DNA from: Sulfomarinibacter sp963733915
Lineage (GTDB): Bacteria > Acidobacteriota > Thermoanaerobaculia > Thermoanaerobaculales > Sulfomarinibacteraceae
Assembly (NCBI GenBank): GCA_963733915.1
Contig: CAVTEP010000011.1
Coordinates: 186,001 to 250,000, forward strand
Reading direction: 5' to 3'
Length of the DNA: 64,000 nt
The notes beneath the pieces were generated by a model. That model saw nothing but the letters and a program-made list of their open reading frames with translations. It made no database searches and was not told the origin of the DNA. Below, one piece after another: positions 32,436 to 40,863 of the stretch; position 1 is the first letter of the stretch, and each line of letters begins with the position of its first letter. Both the position numbers and the translations under genes were made by a program.

Positions 32436-33509
32436 ATGCTCTCGATCGGCATCGTCGGGCTCCCCAACGTCGGCAAGTCGACGCTGTTCAACGCACTCAC
32501 TGCGGGCGGCGCCGAGGTCTCCAACTACCCCTTCACAACGATCTCGAGCAACATCGGCGTGGTGCCGGTGCCCGACCCGCGGCTCGACGCCCTCGAACAC
32601 GTACTCCACCCGGAAAAAAAGACCCCGTGCGCGATTCGCTTTGTCGACATCGCCGGCCTGGTCGCGGGGGCGAGCAAAGGGGAGGGGCTCGGCAACCAGT
32701 TTCTGGGCGAGATCCGGCAGGTGGACGCCATCGTCCACGTGGTTCGCTGCTTTACCAAGGCGGATGTCGCCCACGTCTTTGCTGAAACCGATCCTGTGCG
32801 CGATGCGGATGTGATCGACACCGAGCTCATGCTCGCGGACCTCGAGGTTCTCGAGCGGGCGATCGAAAAGCGCAAGCGGGACTGGCAGACCCACCCGGCC
32901 AGGTATGAGAACGAGCGCTCGCGGATGATCGCCTGGCGCGCGACGCTCGAGCGCGGCGAACCCTTGCGGACGATGAACCTCGACCAGCACGATCTTCGCG
33001 AGCTCAAGATCGCCGGGCTGCTCACCGCCAAGCCCGTGCTCTATATCGCAAACGTCGCCGGTGCGGACGATGATGCGGTGGCGGCTCTCGAGGCACGAGA
33101 ACCCGGCAGTCGACTCCTCCGGATCGATGCCGAACTCGAGCTCGAGCTCGCCGAGCTCGAAGCTGAGGAGCGGGCGGAGTTCATGGCCGAGCTCGAGCTC
33201 AGCGAGCCGGGCCTGGACCGGGTGGTGCGGGCGGCCTTCGACCTGCTCGGCCTCATCGCCTTCTACACGGTGGCCAAGAACAAGCTGCAAGCGTGGGAGA
33301 TCCCACGCGGGACGCCGGCCGCCACCGCCGCCGGCAAGATCCACTCGGACATGGAGCAGGGCTTTATCCGCGCAAAGGTAGCGGAGGCCGCCGAGCTCAT
33401 CGAAACCGGCGACTTGCACGAGGTCCAGAGCCGCGGCCACGTGCGGGTCGTCGGCCGCGACCACCCCATCGAGGACGGGGACGTGGTGGAGTTCCTGTTC
33501 AACCCGTAA
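32436..33509 (+). CDS. ychF: Redox-regulated ATPase YchF (Obg family)
   Basis: The 357-residue protein has the YchF order: P-loop domain (LSIGIVGLPNVGKSTLFNAL; G2/G3 region NYPFTTI and DIAGLVAGASKGEGLGNQFL), a coiled-coil insert, and a C-terminal TGS domain (about 275-357; LIAFYTVAKNKLQAWEIPRG, VVEFLFNP). YchF prefers ATP to GTP and associates with ribosomes. The ATG at 32436 begins the conserved sequence. An in-frame ATG at 32403 lies in the terminator tail and is less likely. The stop codon is inside a perfect palindrome. Confidence 0.95.
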   Translation: MLSIGIVGLPNVGKSTLFNALTAGGAEVSNYPFTTISSNIGVVPVPDPRLDALEHVLHPEKKTPCAIRFVDIAGLVAGASKGEGLGNQFLGEIRQVDAIVHVVRCFTKADVAHVFAETDPVRDADVIDTELMLADLEVLERAIEKRKRDWQTHPARYENERSRMIAWRATLERGEPLRTMNLDQHDLRELKIAGLLTAKPVLYIANVAGADDDAVAALEAREPGSRLLRIDAELELELAELEAEERAEFMAELELSEPGLDRVVRAAFDLLGLIAFYTVAKNKLQAWEIPRGTPAATAAGKIHSDMEQGFIRAKVAEAAELIETGDLHEVQSRGHVRVVGRDHPIEDGDVVEFLFNP

Positions 33510-33547
33510 TTCACAGCGTCCTCCGGCCGGAGGACGCTGTGAATTAC
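33506..33547. repeat. Perfect 42-bp palindrome overlapping the ychF stop codon
   Basis: Every base from 33506 to 33547 pairs around a GGCC centre (33525-33528), with arms such as AATTCACAGCGTCC. It includes the ychF TAA. No T-run follows, so if it terminates transcription it is not a standard intrinsic terminator; in RNA it would form a very stable hairpin. Confidence 0.9.
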
Positions 33548-33666
33548 AGAAACAGAATTTCCGTTTCAATGAATTCCCGGCCCGGAAATGATCGACGTGG
33601 GAAGACACACATCCCCGACTGCAGAAACGGGTGACCGAAATACCGCGTACCGATACAATGCTCCGG

Positions 33667-34479
33667 ATGCCCGTGGCAAAGATGGTCGCGATCGTCGGCG
33701 TGCCCCTCGATGAGAACTCCTCCTTCCTGCAGGGGACGGCGGCGGCCCCGCAACACATCCGAGACGCGCTGCACTGCGACTCGAGCAATCTCTGCGCCGA
33801 GAATGGACTCGACCTGAAGGCGGACTCGCGCTGGCGGGATGTCGGCGATGTCGGAACTCCCGATGCCCAGCCCTCCTTCGACCAGATCGACGAGCAGATC
33901 GGTGGGTTGCTCACCGGGGGAATGCGCGTGCTGGCCCTTGGCGGCGACCACTCCATCAGCTACCCGCTGGTGCGCGCCCACGCTCGAGTCCACTCTGAAC
34001 TGACCATTCTCCACCTCGACGCGCACCCGGATCTCTACGACGAGCTCGACGGTTCGCGCCTGTCGCACGGCTGCCCCTTCGCGCGCGTCATGGAGGATGG
34101 GCTCGCAGCGCGGATGGTTTCGGTCGGGATTCGCACTGCCAACCCGCACCAACGCGAGCAGGCCGTACGCTTCGGAGTCGAGACCTATGGTCCCTCCGAT
34201 GATCTGGGCGCGGTCATCGCGAGCCTGCGACCGCCCCTCTACCTCTCGCTCGACCTCGACGTACTCGATCCTGCCTTCGCGCCCGGCATCTCGCACTACG
34301 AGCCCGGCGGTCTCTCGACCCGCCAGGTCCTCGAGATCATCCACAGTCTGCCGGGTCCACCGGTCGGCGCCGATATCGTCGAGCTCAACCCTGATCGCGA
34401 TCTGCACGGCGTCACCGCCATGGTCGCCGCCAAGTTACTCAAGGAAATCGTGGCCGGGATGTTGGGCGCGACCGGTTGA
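33667..34479 (+). CDS. Ureohydrolase (agmatinase/arginase family)
   Basis: The 270-residue protein has a binuclear Mn site: ALGGDHSISYP, LHLDAHPDLYDE, and LSLDLDVLDPAFAPG. The family hydrolyses guanidino groups to release urea (agmatinase gives putrescine). Sequence alone does not separate agmatinase from formiminoglutamase or guanidinobutyrase; GISHYEPGGLSTRQVLEI is common in agmatinases. The ATG at 33667 is preferred; others stand at 33658 and 33631. No arginine decarboxylase or other polyamine gene is adjacent. Confidence 0.85.
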   Translation: MPVAKMVAIVGVPLDENSSFLQGTAAAPQHIRDALHCDSSNLCAENGLDLKADSRWRDVGDVGTPDAQPSFDQIDEQIGGLLTGGMRVLALGGDHSISYPLVRAHARVHSELTILHLDAHPDLYDELDGSRLSHGCPFARVMEDGLAARMVSVGIRTANPHQREQAVRFGVETYGPSDDLGAVIASLRPPLYLSLDLDVLDPAFAPGISHYEPGGLSTRQVLEIIHSLPGPPVGADIVELNPDRDLHGVTAMVAAKLLKEIVAGMLGATG

Positions 34480-34599
34480 GGGAAATCGTACCGGCAGGCG
34501 TTGTCGGGGAAGTGGTTTGCCGCGCTCGGGGCGTTCGGAGCGCATTGATCGTGCGGCCCACATCATAGGTGCGAGCTGCACACCTATCGTGCGCACCGT

Positions 34600-35316
34600 T
34601 CATTGTATTGGCAAAGTGCCCGGTCCGGTCGCGGCGCACAGCCCGGCGATCTTGACGGCGCCGCCGTGATAGCCATCGGGAAAGAGCTCGTCCAGTTCGC
34701 TCAGGGTGATGGCGAGCTCCTCGCAGGTCCGGTAGATGGTGGGCAACGATCCCGCCTCGAGGAATTGGTGGCGCAAGTACCAGATGATCTGCCAGTGTCG
34801 AGCAGTCAAGGCTGGCATCTTCATTTCCGAGGCCCGGTGCGCCGCATACTCTTCGTCCCACTCCTCGGGATGCACCAGGAACCCGTGAACATCCACAGAG
34901 TAGGTCTTCCGCTTGACGCAGCCGACATCGCCCCGCCGCTCGGGAGCTACCGCCGCCTGCCGCCGACGCGTCCACGGCGGCAGCGACACCGGCCCGCGCA
35001 CGCCCTGGTCGTAGGGAATACCCGCGATCTTGCAAGCCCCGCGGAGATAGCCGGAAGGGAAAAGGTCTCGCAGGTCCTTGAGCTGCAGATCGTTCGCCCG
35101 GCATGTGCGATCGGCCAGCGGGCACACCCCGAACTCCACCACGTGCTGCCGGATCCAGCGGATGATCTGCCAATGGGAATCGGTAAGACCGGACGTCATG
35201 CCGCACTTCCGCGCCGCAGCGGCTGCAAAGTCCTCGTCCCACTGATCGAAGTCCAGCAGAAATCCGTCGCCGTCAACCTCGTATGTGATGCTGTTGTTGT
35301 TGTGGATGATGGCCAC
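34600..35316 (-). CDS. Tandem DsrC/TusE-family fusion protein
   Basis: The 238-residue protein consists of two DsrC-like domains. Domain 1 (about 10-105): ITYEVDGDGFLLDFDQWDED, HWQIIRWIRQHVVEFG, LFPSGYLRGACKIAG. Domain 2 (about 137-230): KTYSVDVHGFLVHPEEWDEE, HWQIIWYLRHQFLEAG, LFPDGYHGGAVKIAG. DsrC carries sulfur as a trisulfide between two Cys on a mobile C-terminal arm. Domain 1 keeps the first of these (C95), but the residue where the second should be is V106; a GCV triplet at 132-134, ending the interdomain linker, resembles the DsrC terminus. Domain 2 has V221 in place of the first Cys and a Cys at 227. No dsrAB or tus genes are in the window. It is probably a sulfur-carrier or regulatory paralogue. 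Confidence 0.85.
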   Translation of the reverse strand: MAIIHNNNSITYEVDGDGFLLDFDQWDEDFAAAAARKCGMTSGLTDSHWQIIRWIRQHVVEFGVCPLADRTCRANDLQLKDLRDLFPSGYLRGACKIAGIPYDQGVRGPVSLPPWTRRRQAAVAPERRGDVGCVKRKTYSVDVHGFLVHPEEWDEEYAAHRASEMKMPALTARHWQIIWYLRHQFLEAGSLPTIYRTCEELAITLSELDELFPDGYHGGAVKIAGLCAATGPGTLPIQ

Positions 35317-35531
35317 AGCGCCCTCCCACGGATATCATGTGCGGCATCCCGCCAACGGCGACCCTACCCCTTTTCTTCAAGGTAATACCTCGACTGGTCA
35401 TGCGCCGCCCGGGCGCGCCGTAACGCCCAGTCGAGTACAAGCCGCGCCCCTCGGGTCGAAATCCCCACCGTGTACGGCACCTCGCCGCCTTCGCGACAAT
35501 ACCCGTTGAGACATGGGTTATCGCCGGCGTT

Positions 35532-36785
35532 TCATGACATCTTGGTGTCGTCCCACAATTCCAGAAGGTCCGGCTTGCGAAGCTCGAACACCCTCGCCTG
35601 CTCCTCGACGACCGCCTCGGCCTGCGAATTGCTGAGCTCGCGGGTACGGTTGATGAACGACGCGACCCGTGCGAAGTACAGCGGCGACAACACTTCGATC
35701 ACTTGACGGCGGGCGGTACGGCGATGGTGGAAGGTCGCCGCGAATTCGAACAGGATTCGAACCCAAAGATCGGTCGGCAGCTCGAAGGCGGTGCGGCCGG
35801 TCTCCGCATGGATCTCCAGCTCGGCGAATGTGTCCTCCGAGAGGATGCCCTGCCACGCGCCCTTCAAGGTGCCCCAGGAGACATAGAAGCTCTCAACAAG
35901 TTTCTCGAATTCGATCGGGAAAGCCTCAGGCTCTTCGTCGAAGGGCTCGCCAAACGTCGGGACGGTCTCACTCCCCCTGATCGGCTTCCACGATGCGTCG
36001 GTTTCCTCCATGAGGATGAACAGGGTCCCCACCACCTGGCGAAACATCGGTTCCAGGCTTGAAGCGGGGTCCTTCGCGTCGTGGACCTTGACCCCCAAAC
36101 AGGTTTGGCAGATCCGAGCGCCGTGGGTCAGCGCCTGAATGGTGAGCCAGATGTCGACGCCGAAACGCGCAACGTCGGATTCCCACACCGGTTGCGCACA
36201 CAAGGTTTCCGCGAGCTCGCCGGCGAGGGCGAACTCGCCGCCGATGGGCTGCCGAATCCGCTTGCCGAACAAGCAGCGCAGCATGTTGTAGGTGACATTG
36301 TTGGTGATGGTGCCGTCGTACTTGTAGCGGGTATACAGCGGCGCCACAAACTCGTAGCCCTCGTGCACCACCGGGCACAGCAGCCGCTCGATCCACATCG
36401 GCGTCGTGGAACGCAGGTCGGCGTCGAGGAGGGCGACCGCCCGCACTCCCAGCACCCCGGCGGCCTCGAAAATCATGCGGACGCCCGAACCCTTGCCGGA
36501 GAGCCCGCGGTAAATGCCGACCACCCCGCGCGCGTCCACCTTTTGGATCGCCGCCAGCGCCTCCTCTCGAGAGTCATCGACCGTGGACCCGCCGTCGGCG
36601 ACAATGATGCAGCTCCTCAGTTCGGGGAAGTGCTCGCGAAGTCCGGCAACCGCGTTCTCGACCACCGTACCGACCGTTCCACCGTTGTTGAAACAGGGAA
36701 TCCCGACCAGCAGGTCCGCCCTCTCGATCCGGCCGAGGAGCCCCCTTGTGATATCCCGTAAGGCGGTGCGGTTGTTCATCTCCAC
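35532..36785 (-). CDS. Family 2-type glycosyltransferase of the glycosylglycerate operon
   Basis: The 417-residue soluble protein has a GT-A fold: LLVGIPCFNNGGTVGTVVEN, IVADGGSTVDDSREEA, ALLDADLRSTTPMWI (DxD), and a helical C-terminal ~150 residues. It is the third gene of a minus-strand operon with a glucosyl-3-phosphoglycerate synthase and a mannosyl-3-phosphoglycerate phosphatase-like protein, overlapping the latter by ten bases. By analogy with the mannosylglucosylglycerate route known from Petrotoga, it might add a second sugar to glucosylglycerate or its phosphate. That role is inferred from context, not from a specific motif. Confidence 0.75.
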   Translation of the reverse strand: MEMNNRTALRDITRGLLGRIERADLLVGIPCFNNGGTVGTVVENAVAGLREHFPELRSCIIVADGGSTVDDSREEALAAIQKVDARGVVGIYRGLSGKGSGVRMIFEAAGVLGVRAVALLDADLRSTTPMWIERLLCPVVHEGYEFVAPLYTRYKYDGTITNNVTYNMLRCLFGKRIRQPIGGEFALAGELAETLCAQPVWESDVARFGVDIWLTIQALTHGARICQTCLGVKVHDAKDPASSLEPMFRQVVGTLFILMEETDASWKPIRGSETVPTFGEPFDEEPEAFPIEFEKLVESFYVSWGTLKGAWQGILSEDTFAELEIHAETGRTAFELPTDLWVRILFEFAATFHHRRTARRQVIEVLSPLYFARVASFINRTRELSNSQAEAVVEEQARVFELRKPDLLELWDDTKMS

Positions 36786-37555
36786 GGCGTCGATCTCTCA
36801 ACGATCTCACGCACCGCTATCGCCCAGCCGCGGCCGTGCGGGCTGGGCGCGACACGGGCGCCCGGAACCTTCAGCAGCAACTCCGGGCTTGGACCGGCGG
36901 CCGACGGTACGATCACGGCGATCCCGGCCCCGGCGAGCAGCTCGAGGTCGTTGGGGCTGTCGCCGAACGAGACTACGACGCCGTCTCGCGGAGGAAGCCG
37001 GGAGAGCAGCACCTTTATCACGCTGGTCTTGTCGTGATCGCCCTGAAGATGCAAAAATCGATTGCCTCGCAACAACCGCATCCTCGGCCGCACGGGTAAT
37101 GATGCCCGCAGACTCTCGTCCCACTTCGATGCCACCACTATCGGCAACGTTGCCTGCCGATCGCGCATTTTGGCAAGCACGGATCCGGGAAGCTCGGTGA
37201 TGGACCTGAGCTCTTCGTCGTCGAGTTCATCCAGGGTCCTGAACGGTGCGCCGCATCGTGCGCGCAGCCGTCTGGCCTCGTGGCGAAGGTCCGCCACCGG
37301 TATCGCCGCCGAGTCGAGCACCATGGAACCGTCGGCGAGGACCACGCCGGCGCCGTTCTCGAAACCGGCCGGCGTCGCCAGGCGCAGCTGTGCAAGCAAC
37401 GCGACAACCTCAGCCGGCGTCTTGCTTGTCACCAGGCACACCGGGACGCCGCCGGCCGTGAGGTTCTCGATTTCCGCCGAGGCCTCGGCACGAAGCGAGC
37501 CGTCGGGCTCGAGGAGCGTTCCGTCGAGATCGGTGAAGATGGCGCGAATCTTCAT
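36776..37555 (-). CDS. Glucosyl-/mannosyl-3-phosphoglycerate phosphatase-like HAD hydrolase
   Basis: This 259-residue HAD-IIB protein has motif I FTDLDGTLLEPDG (nucleophile and acid Asp at 8 and 10), motif II CLVTSKTPAEV, a Lys in the cap region, and motif IV VVSFGDSPNDLELLAG. Spacing and motifs match the mannosyl-3-phosphoglycerate phosphatase family. It overlaps the upstream synthase by four bases (ATGA), so it presumably removes phosphate from that enzyme's product to give glucosylglycerate, a compatible solute. Confidence 0.85.
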   Translation of the reverse strand: MKIRAIFTDLDGTLLEPDGSLRAEASAEIENLTAGGVPVCLVTSKTPAEVVALLAQLRLATPAGFENGAGVVLADGSMVLDSAAIPVADLRHEARRLRARCGAPFRTLDELDDEELRSITELPGSVLAKMRDRQATLPIVVASKWDESLRASLPVRPRMRLLRGNRFLHLQGDHDKTSVIKVLLSRLPPRDGVVVSFGDSPNDLELLAGAGIAVIVPSAAGPSPELLLKVPGARVAPSPHGRGWAIAVREIVERSTPWR

Positions 37556-38772
37556 TGGTTGATCACCCCTCCGAGGTCGGCGACCGCCGCCATCAGCGAT
37601 TTGCCGGCGTCCGGGACAGCTGAGTCCACCCGCGCCCAGTTCGGCAACGGTGGTGCTCCCAACGGGTCGATGATGAACTGATCACAGGCTTCTCTAAGCG
37701 CCATGGAAAACGTCTCAACGACTTCTTCCTCGGCGTTCTTGTCGAAGAAGAGGCCGTTGAATGCCGCCACCGCCAGGGAATCCGCGACAGCGTCCTCCGC
37801 GAAACGCTGGTAAGCGACGCGCATGCTCTGGAATGACCCACCGGGGAGCACGATCCCGGCCGAGCACAGGGTGCGTAGGAGGTGCTTGACGATGTCGCAC
37901 GCCATGCGGTGCAGGCCGACAGTAGGGTCGCCCCGCGACAACGGCTGATGCTTGTGCTCGAAACGATCGGCAATATCCACCTGGCAGATTCGGCGTGGCG
38001 ACCGTTGCCGCAGAACTTCGAACAGCAAGCCCACCTCGAGGCCCCAATCGCTCGGTATGCGGATGCGGCGCAGGAGGTCGGCGGAGAAAGCGAGCTCTCC
38101 GGCCAGCGGATAACGGAAGGCCGACAGATAGGAAATGAAAGGCGTCCAGCCGACCGTGGTCTCGACGGCCTGCAGCAACGGTCGCATCAGGAGGCGTGTT
38201 ACCCGGCCGTGGAGGCGGTCCGTGAATCGAGCGTAGTACGCCTTACAAAAATCGAACGACAACAGCGGATTGAGCACCGGATACACGAGGTTCGTGAGCA
38301 GCGATCGATCATAGTTGACGACATCGGCGTCGTGAAATGCAACCACGTCGGCGCGCCCCTCAGCGAGCACGTATCCCATGGCCATCCACACGGCGCGCCC
38401 TTTGCCTGGCTGGAGAACGCCGACGAAACGCTTCTCCATCTCCTGGCGCACCGCCAGGATCGACGGCGCGTGATTCCACAGCACAACGGTCCGGCGATCG
38501 AGCTCTCGGAAGTAATCGAGGGCGCGGTGGTAGCCGTCTTCATCGGCGCGATCGAGGGAGATCACGACCGTGTCGATGTACGGCGCCTTTCGAATCTCGC
38601 CGATCATGTTCGCAAGCGCCGGTTCGTCAAGCTCGGTAACCAGGGACGGAATGATCAGGATCAGAGGGCGAGAGCGAACAAAGCCCTCCAGCTCTCGTTC
38701 GCGCCTTTGCACGTCCGGACCCACCAGCCGAGGGAGGGTGGCGATTGGACCGCGTTGGTGAAAATCGGTCAC
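37552..38772 (-). CDS. Glucosyl-3-phosphoglycerate synthase (GpgS-like, GT81)
   Basis: The 406-residue protein joins a sugar from an NDP-sugar to 3-phosphoglycerate. Family signatures include LIIPSLVTELDEPALANM, LQPGKGRAVWMAMGYVLAEG, VVAFHDADVVNYDR (metal-binding DAD), PLAGELAFSADLLRRI, and DWGLEVGLLFEVL. A GTG start at 38772 follows an excellent ribosome site GGAAGGAGG six bases upstream. The longer frame to 39033 has no such site. It is the first gene of a three-gene osmolyte operon with overlapping genes. Confidence 0.88.
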   Translation of the reverse strand: MTDFHQRGPIATLPRLVGPDVQRRERELEGFVRSRPLILIIPSLVTELDEPALANMIGEIRKAPYIDTVVISLDRADEDGYHRALDYFRELDRRTVVLWNHAPSILAVRQEMEKRFVGVLQPGKGRAVWMAMGYVLAEGRADVVAFHDADVVNYDRSLLTNLVYPVLNPLLSFDFCKAYYARFTDRLHGRVTRLLMRPLLQAVETTVGWTPFISYLSAFRYPLAGELAFSADLLRRIRIPSDWGLEVGLLFEVLRQRSPRRICQVDIADRFEHKHQPLSRGDPTVGLHRMACDIVKHLLRTLCSAGIVLPGGSFQSMRVAYQRFAEDAVADSLAVAAFNGLFFDKNAEEEVVETFSMALREACDQFIIDPLGAPPLPNWARVDSAVPDAGKSLMAAVADLGGVINQ

Positions 38773-39098
38773 CCAATGCCTCCTTCCCCTGGCGCCGGGG
38801 GGTCGTGGGTTCTGCTCCGGAGTGCTCGAAACGGCGCTGAACGTGGGTGACACCAATAACCCTCTACGCCGCTGCGAGCAGTGTCCGCTTGGATTTGCAA
38901 ACCCACCCTCCGCGGACAGCCACCTGGCTGGTCCTACGAAACCAAAAAGGCTGGAGCCCCCCTCTGCCGCACCTCTCACCTTCGGAATCCGGTGTCGATC
39001 CTCTGTCTCAAAATATGGGGTCGCCCGGTTCATTTGTCAACGACGCCCCATCATGGACGACGGGCCCGCTGTGGCGATGGTATCGGCCGGGTTCCGGC
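38773..39098. other. Gap between the osmolyte operon and the AraC gene
   Basis: It should hold the promoter of the gpgS operon on the minus strand. I see the ribosome site at 38779-38787 but no convincing -35/-10 pair, hairpin or gene. Confidence 0.5.
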
Positions 39099-40109
39099 TC
39101 AGCCCGACTCGATCCGGTGCCGGTAGGCGCTGGGTGCCATCCCGGTCCAGCGTTTGAAGGAGCGCGAGAAGCTCGAGGTCTCCGCGAACCCGAGCAGGTA
39201 GGTGATCTCGCTCAGGGTCAGCGAGCGGTCGCAGATGAAGCGCTCGGCGAGGTCGCGGCGGATGTCGTCTAACTCCTCTGCGTAGGTCGTGCCCTCGCCA
39301 CTCAGCCTTCGCTGCAGAGTCCGCCGGCTCATGTGCAGCCACTCGGCCACCTGCCCTTCGGTCACCGTGCCCGAGGGCAGCTCGTCGATCAACCGCGAGC
39401 GCACCCGCATGGCCACCCCGGGGCCACGGAGCTCGGCAAGGTAGTCGGCAATCACCCGTTCGTTGGCGTGCGCGAGCTCGGCGTTGGCGCTGGGCAGGCG
39501 CCGGCGCGCCCGCGACCCTTCGACGACGATCGCGATTTCCTGCGCGTCGTAGTGGATCGGCGCGTTGAAAAACTCGCGCCTCCGCCGCCGGCATCCTTCG
39601 CCCCGGTGCGGGAGCTCCACTGCGACCGGTCTGAAGTCCGGACCGGAGGCGACGCGGCACATGTGGACGATGTTGGCCGTCACGGCGTCCATGACGACCG
39701 GCAACGGCTCCGCCGCCACACCGGGCTGGGTCGACACCACCAGCCGCAGGCCCTCGCGGCACTCCTCGAGGGTGGCGTCGGCGGCGGTGGAGATGATGCC
39801 CGAATACCGCACGAACCTCCGGAACCCTTCCTCGAGGGTCGCGCTCGCCAGCCAGGCGTAGCCGAGACCGTGCCAGGTGGTAGGGTGCCACTGCGCGGCC
39901 GCAGTGAGCCCGAAGCAGGGATCGCCCGAGCGTTCCGCCGCCAGCTGCCACAGCCGCCGCATCGCGGTCACCGGATAGCGGCCGTTGGCATCGTAAAGGG
40001 CGGCCGGGTCGAGACCAATCTCCTCGAAGACTGCGTCGCCGTCGATGCCGTAGGTCGCCAGTGCATCCCAGATCAGACGTGCCCACGAGGTGATGGTCGA
40101 GAACTGCAC
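39099..40109 (-). CDS. AraC-family regulator with arabinose-binding-like N-terminal domain (OruR type)
   Basis: The 336-residue protein has an N-terminal Arabinose_bd-type domain (about 15-200; GLTAAAQWHPTTWHGLGYAW) and a C-terminal double HTH (about 235-335; VAEWLHMSRRTLQRRLSGEG, RSLTLSEITYLLGFAETSSF and RSFKRWTGMAPSAYR). Members of this group often respond to fatty or amino acid-related ligands. No metabolic operon adjoins, so the inducer is unknown. A promoter with overlapping TGTCAA repeats lies upstream (40168-40196). Confidence 0.9.
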   Translation of the reverse strand: MQFSTITSWARLIWDALATYGIDGDAVFEEIGLDPAALYDANGRYPVTAMRRLWQLAAERSGDPCFGLTAAAQWHPTTWHGLGYAWLASATLEEGFRRFVRYSGIISTAADATLEECREGLRLVVSTQPGVAAEPLPVVMDAVTANIVHMCRVASGPDFRPVAVELPHRGEGCRRRRREFFNAPIHYDAQEIAIVVEGSRARRRLPSANAELAHANERVIADYLAELRGPGVAMRVRSRLIDELPSGTVTEGQVAEWLHMSRRTLQRRLSGEGTTYAEELDDIRRDLAERFICDRSLTLSEITYLLGFAETSSFSRSFKRWTGMAPSAYRHRIESG

Positions 40110-40167
40110 GAATCAACGCTCCATCCGATGAGATTCCGCTGTACTCAATCGATACCGGGTGGCGCAG

Positions 40168-40196
40168 ATTGTCAATACATTGGCGCGTACTGTCAA
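40168..40196 (-). promoter_or_regulatory. Promoter of the AraC-family gene with 21-bp-spaced direct repeats
   Basis: On the minus strand, -35 TTGACA (40196-40191), a 17-base spacer and -10 GACAAT (40173-40168). The word TTGACA/TGTCAA occurs twice exactly 21 bp apart (40170-40175 and 40191-40196), the usual spacing for AraC-type half-sites, so the regulator may bind its own promoter. Confidence 0.5.
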
Positions 40197-40304
40197 GCCT
40201 AAAATCGGGATCGATGACAGAGTTCATGCCAAGGCCCAACGCCCGTGTAGGAACCCACATCGTCACCAGGTACGGCCGCAACCCAACAGCGAGGAGCCTT
40301 TCTC

Positions 40305-40628
40305 GTGTTTGAAGCACGGAGCGACGAAACGACTATGTGCGACACGTCCGACCCAAACGTCAAAATCATTCTCCGGGAAGGCCCCTTTTCCGAGGAGCTG
40401 GTCAGGAGCTGGTCGAGCGAGATGCGCAAGGATTACCTCGAGCTGCTCGCCGACGATCTCGAAACCCACGGTCTCGAGGAGTTCCGGCGCCTGCGTCGCG
40501 CCCTCGGCGAGGCCTACCTGCTCAGCCTCGGCCGCCCCATCGAGGCCAACGCCGTTCTCCTCGAGTCCTGGAACTGGTTGACCGGTGGCGAGCCGCTGCC
40601 CGAGCTGCCTGACTTCTCCGAGATCTGA
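40305..40628 (+). CDS. Small acidic protein of unknown function
   Basis: The protein has 107 residues from a GTG at 40305, which has a good ribosome site (AGGAG, eight bases upstream). An ATG at 40335 is an alternative without one. The sequence is acidic and helical (LVRSWSSEMRKDYLELLADD, GLEEFRRLRRALGEAYLLSLG) with no Cys pair, signal or membrane segment. I do not recognise it. It is divergent from the AraC regulator. Confidence 0.6.
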   Translation: MFEARSDETTMCDTSDPNVKIILREGPFSEELVRSWSSEMRKDYLELLADDLETHGLEEFRRLRRALGEAYLLSLGRPIEANAVLLESWNWLTGGEPLPELPDFSEI

Positions 40629-40786
40629 GACCCGCCGACCGAGCTCAAGTGACCCGGCGGCTCGACGGATGGAAGGAGACGGCGACCGGTCACCGGCTGC
40701 CTCCGACGACACGCCGCGCGCGGGGTGTGCGTGCAAATCGATCACACGGTTACAGCGCCCCTGGATGGTCTGAATGATGAAATAGG

Positions 40787-40863
40787 TGGCGCGCCGAGAG
40801 GGACTCGAACCCCCAACCTTCTGGTCCGTAGCCAGATGCTCTATCCAATTGAGCTATCGGCGC
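40787..40863 (-). tRNA. tRNA-Arg (anticodon ACG)
   Basis: A 77-base cloverleaf with encoded CCA. Acceptor GCGCCGA/TCGGCGC, anticodon arm CTGG/CCAG enclosing loop CTACGGA with ACG (read as ICG after deamination), and T arm with GGTTCGAGT. Apparent protein frames across it are artefacts. Confidence 0.96.

Noticed and set aside
34565..34587. ATAGGTG/CACCTAT inverted repeat after the ureohydrolase gene
   Set aside because: Seven-bp arms with a 9-base loop and no T-run are too weak to call a terminator or operator without conservation data.
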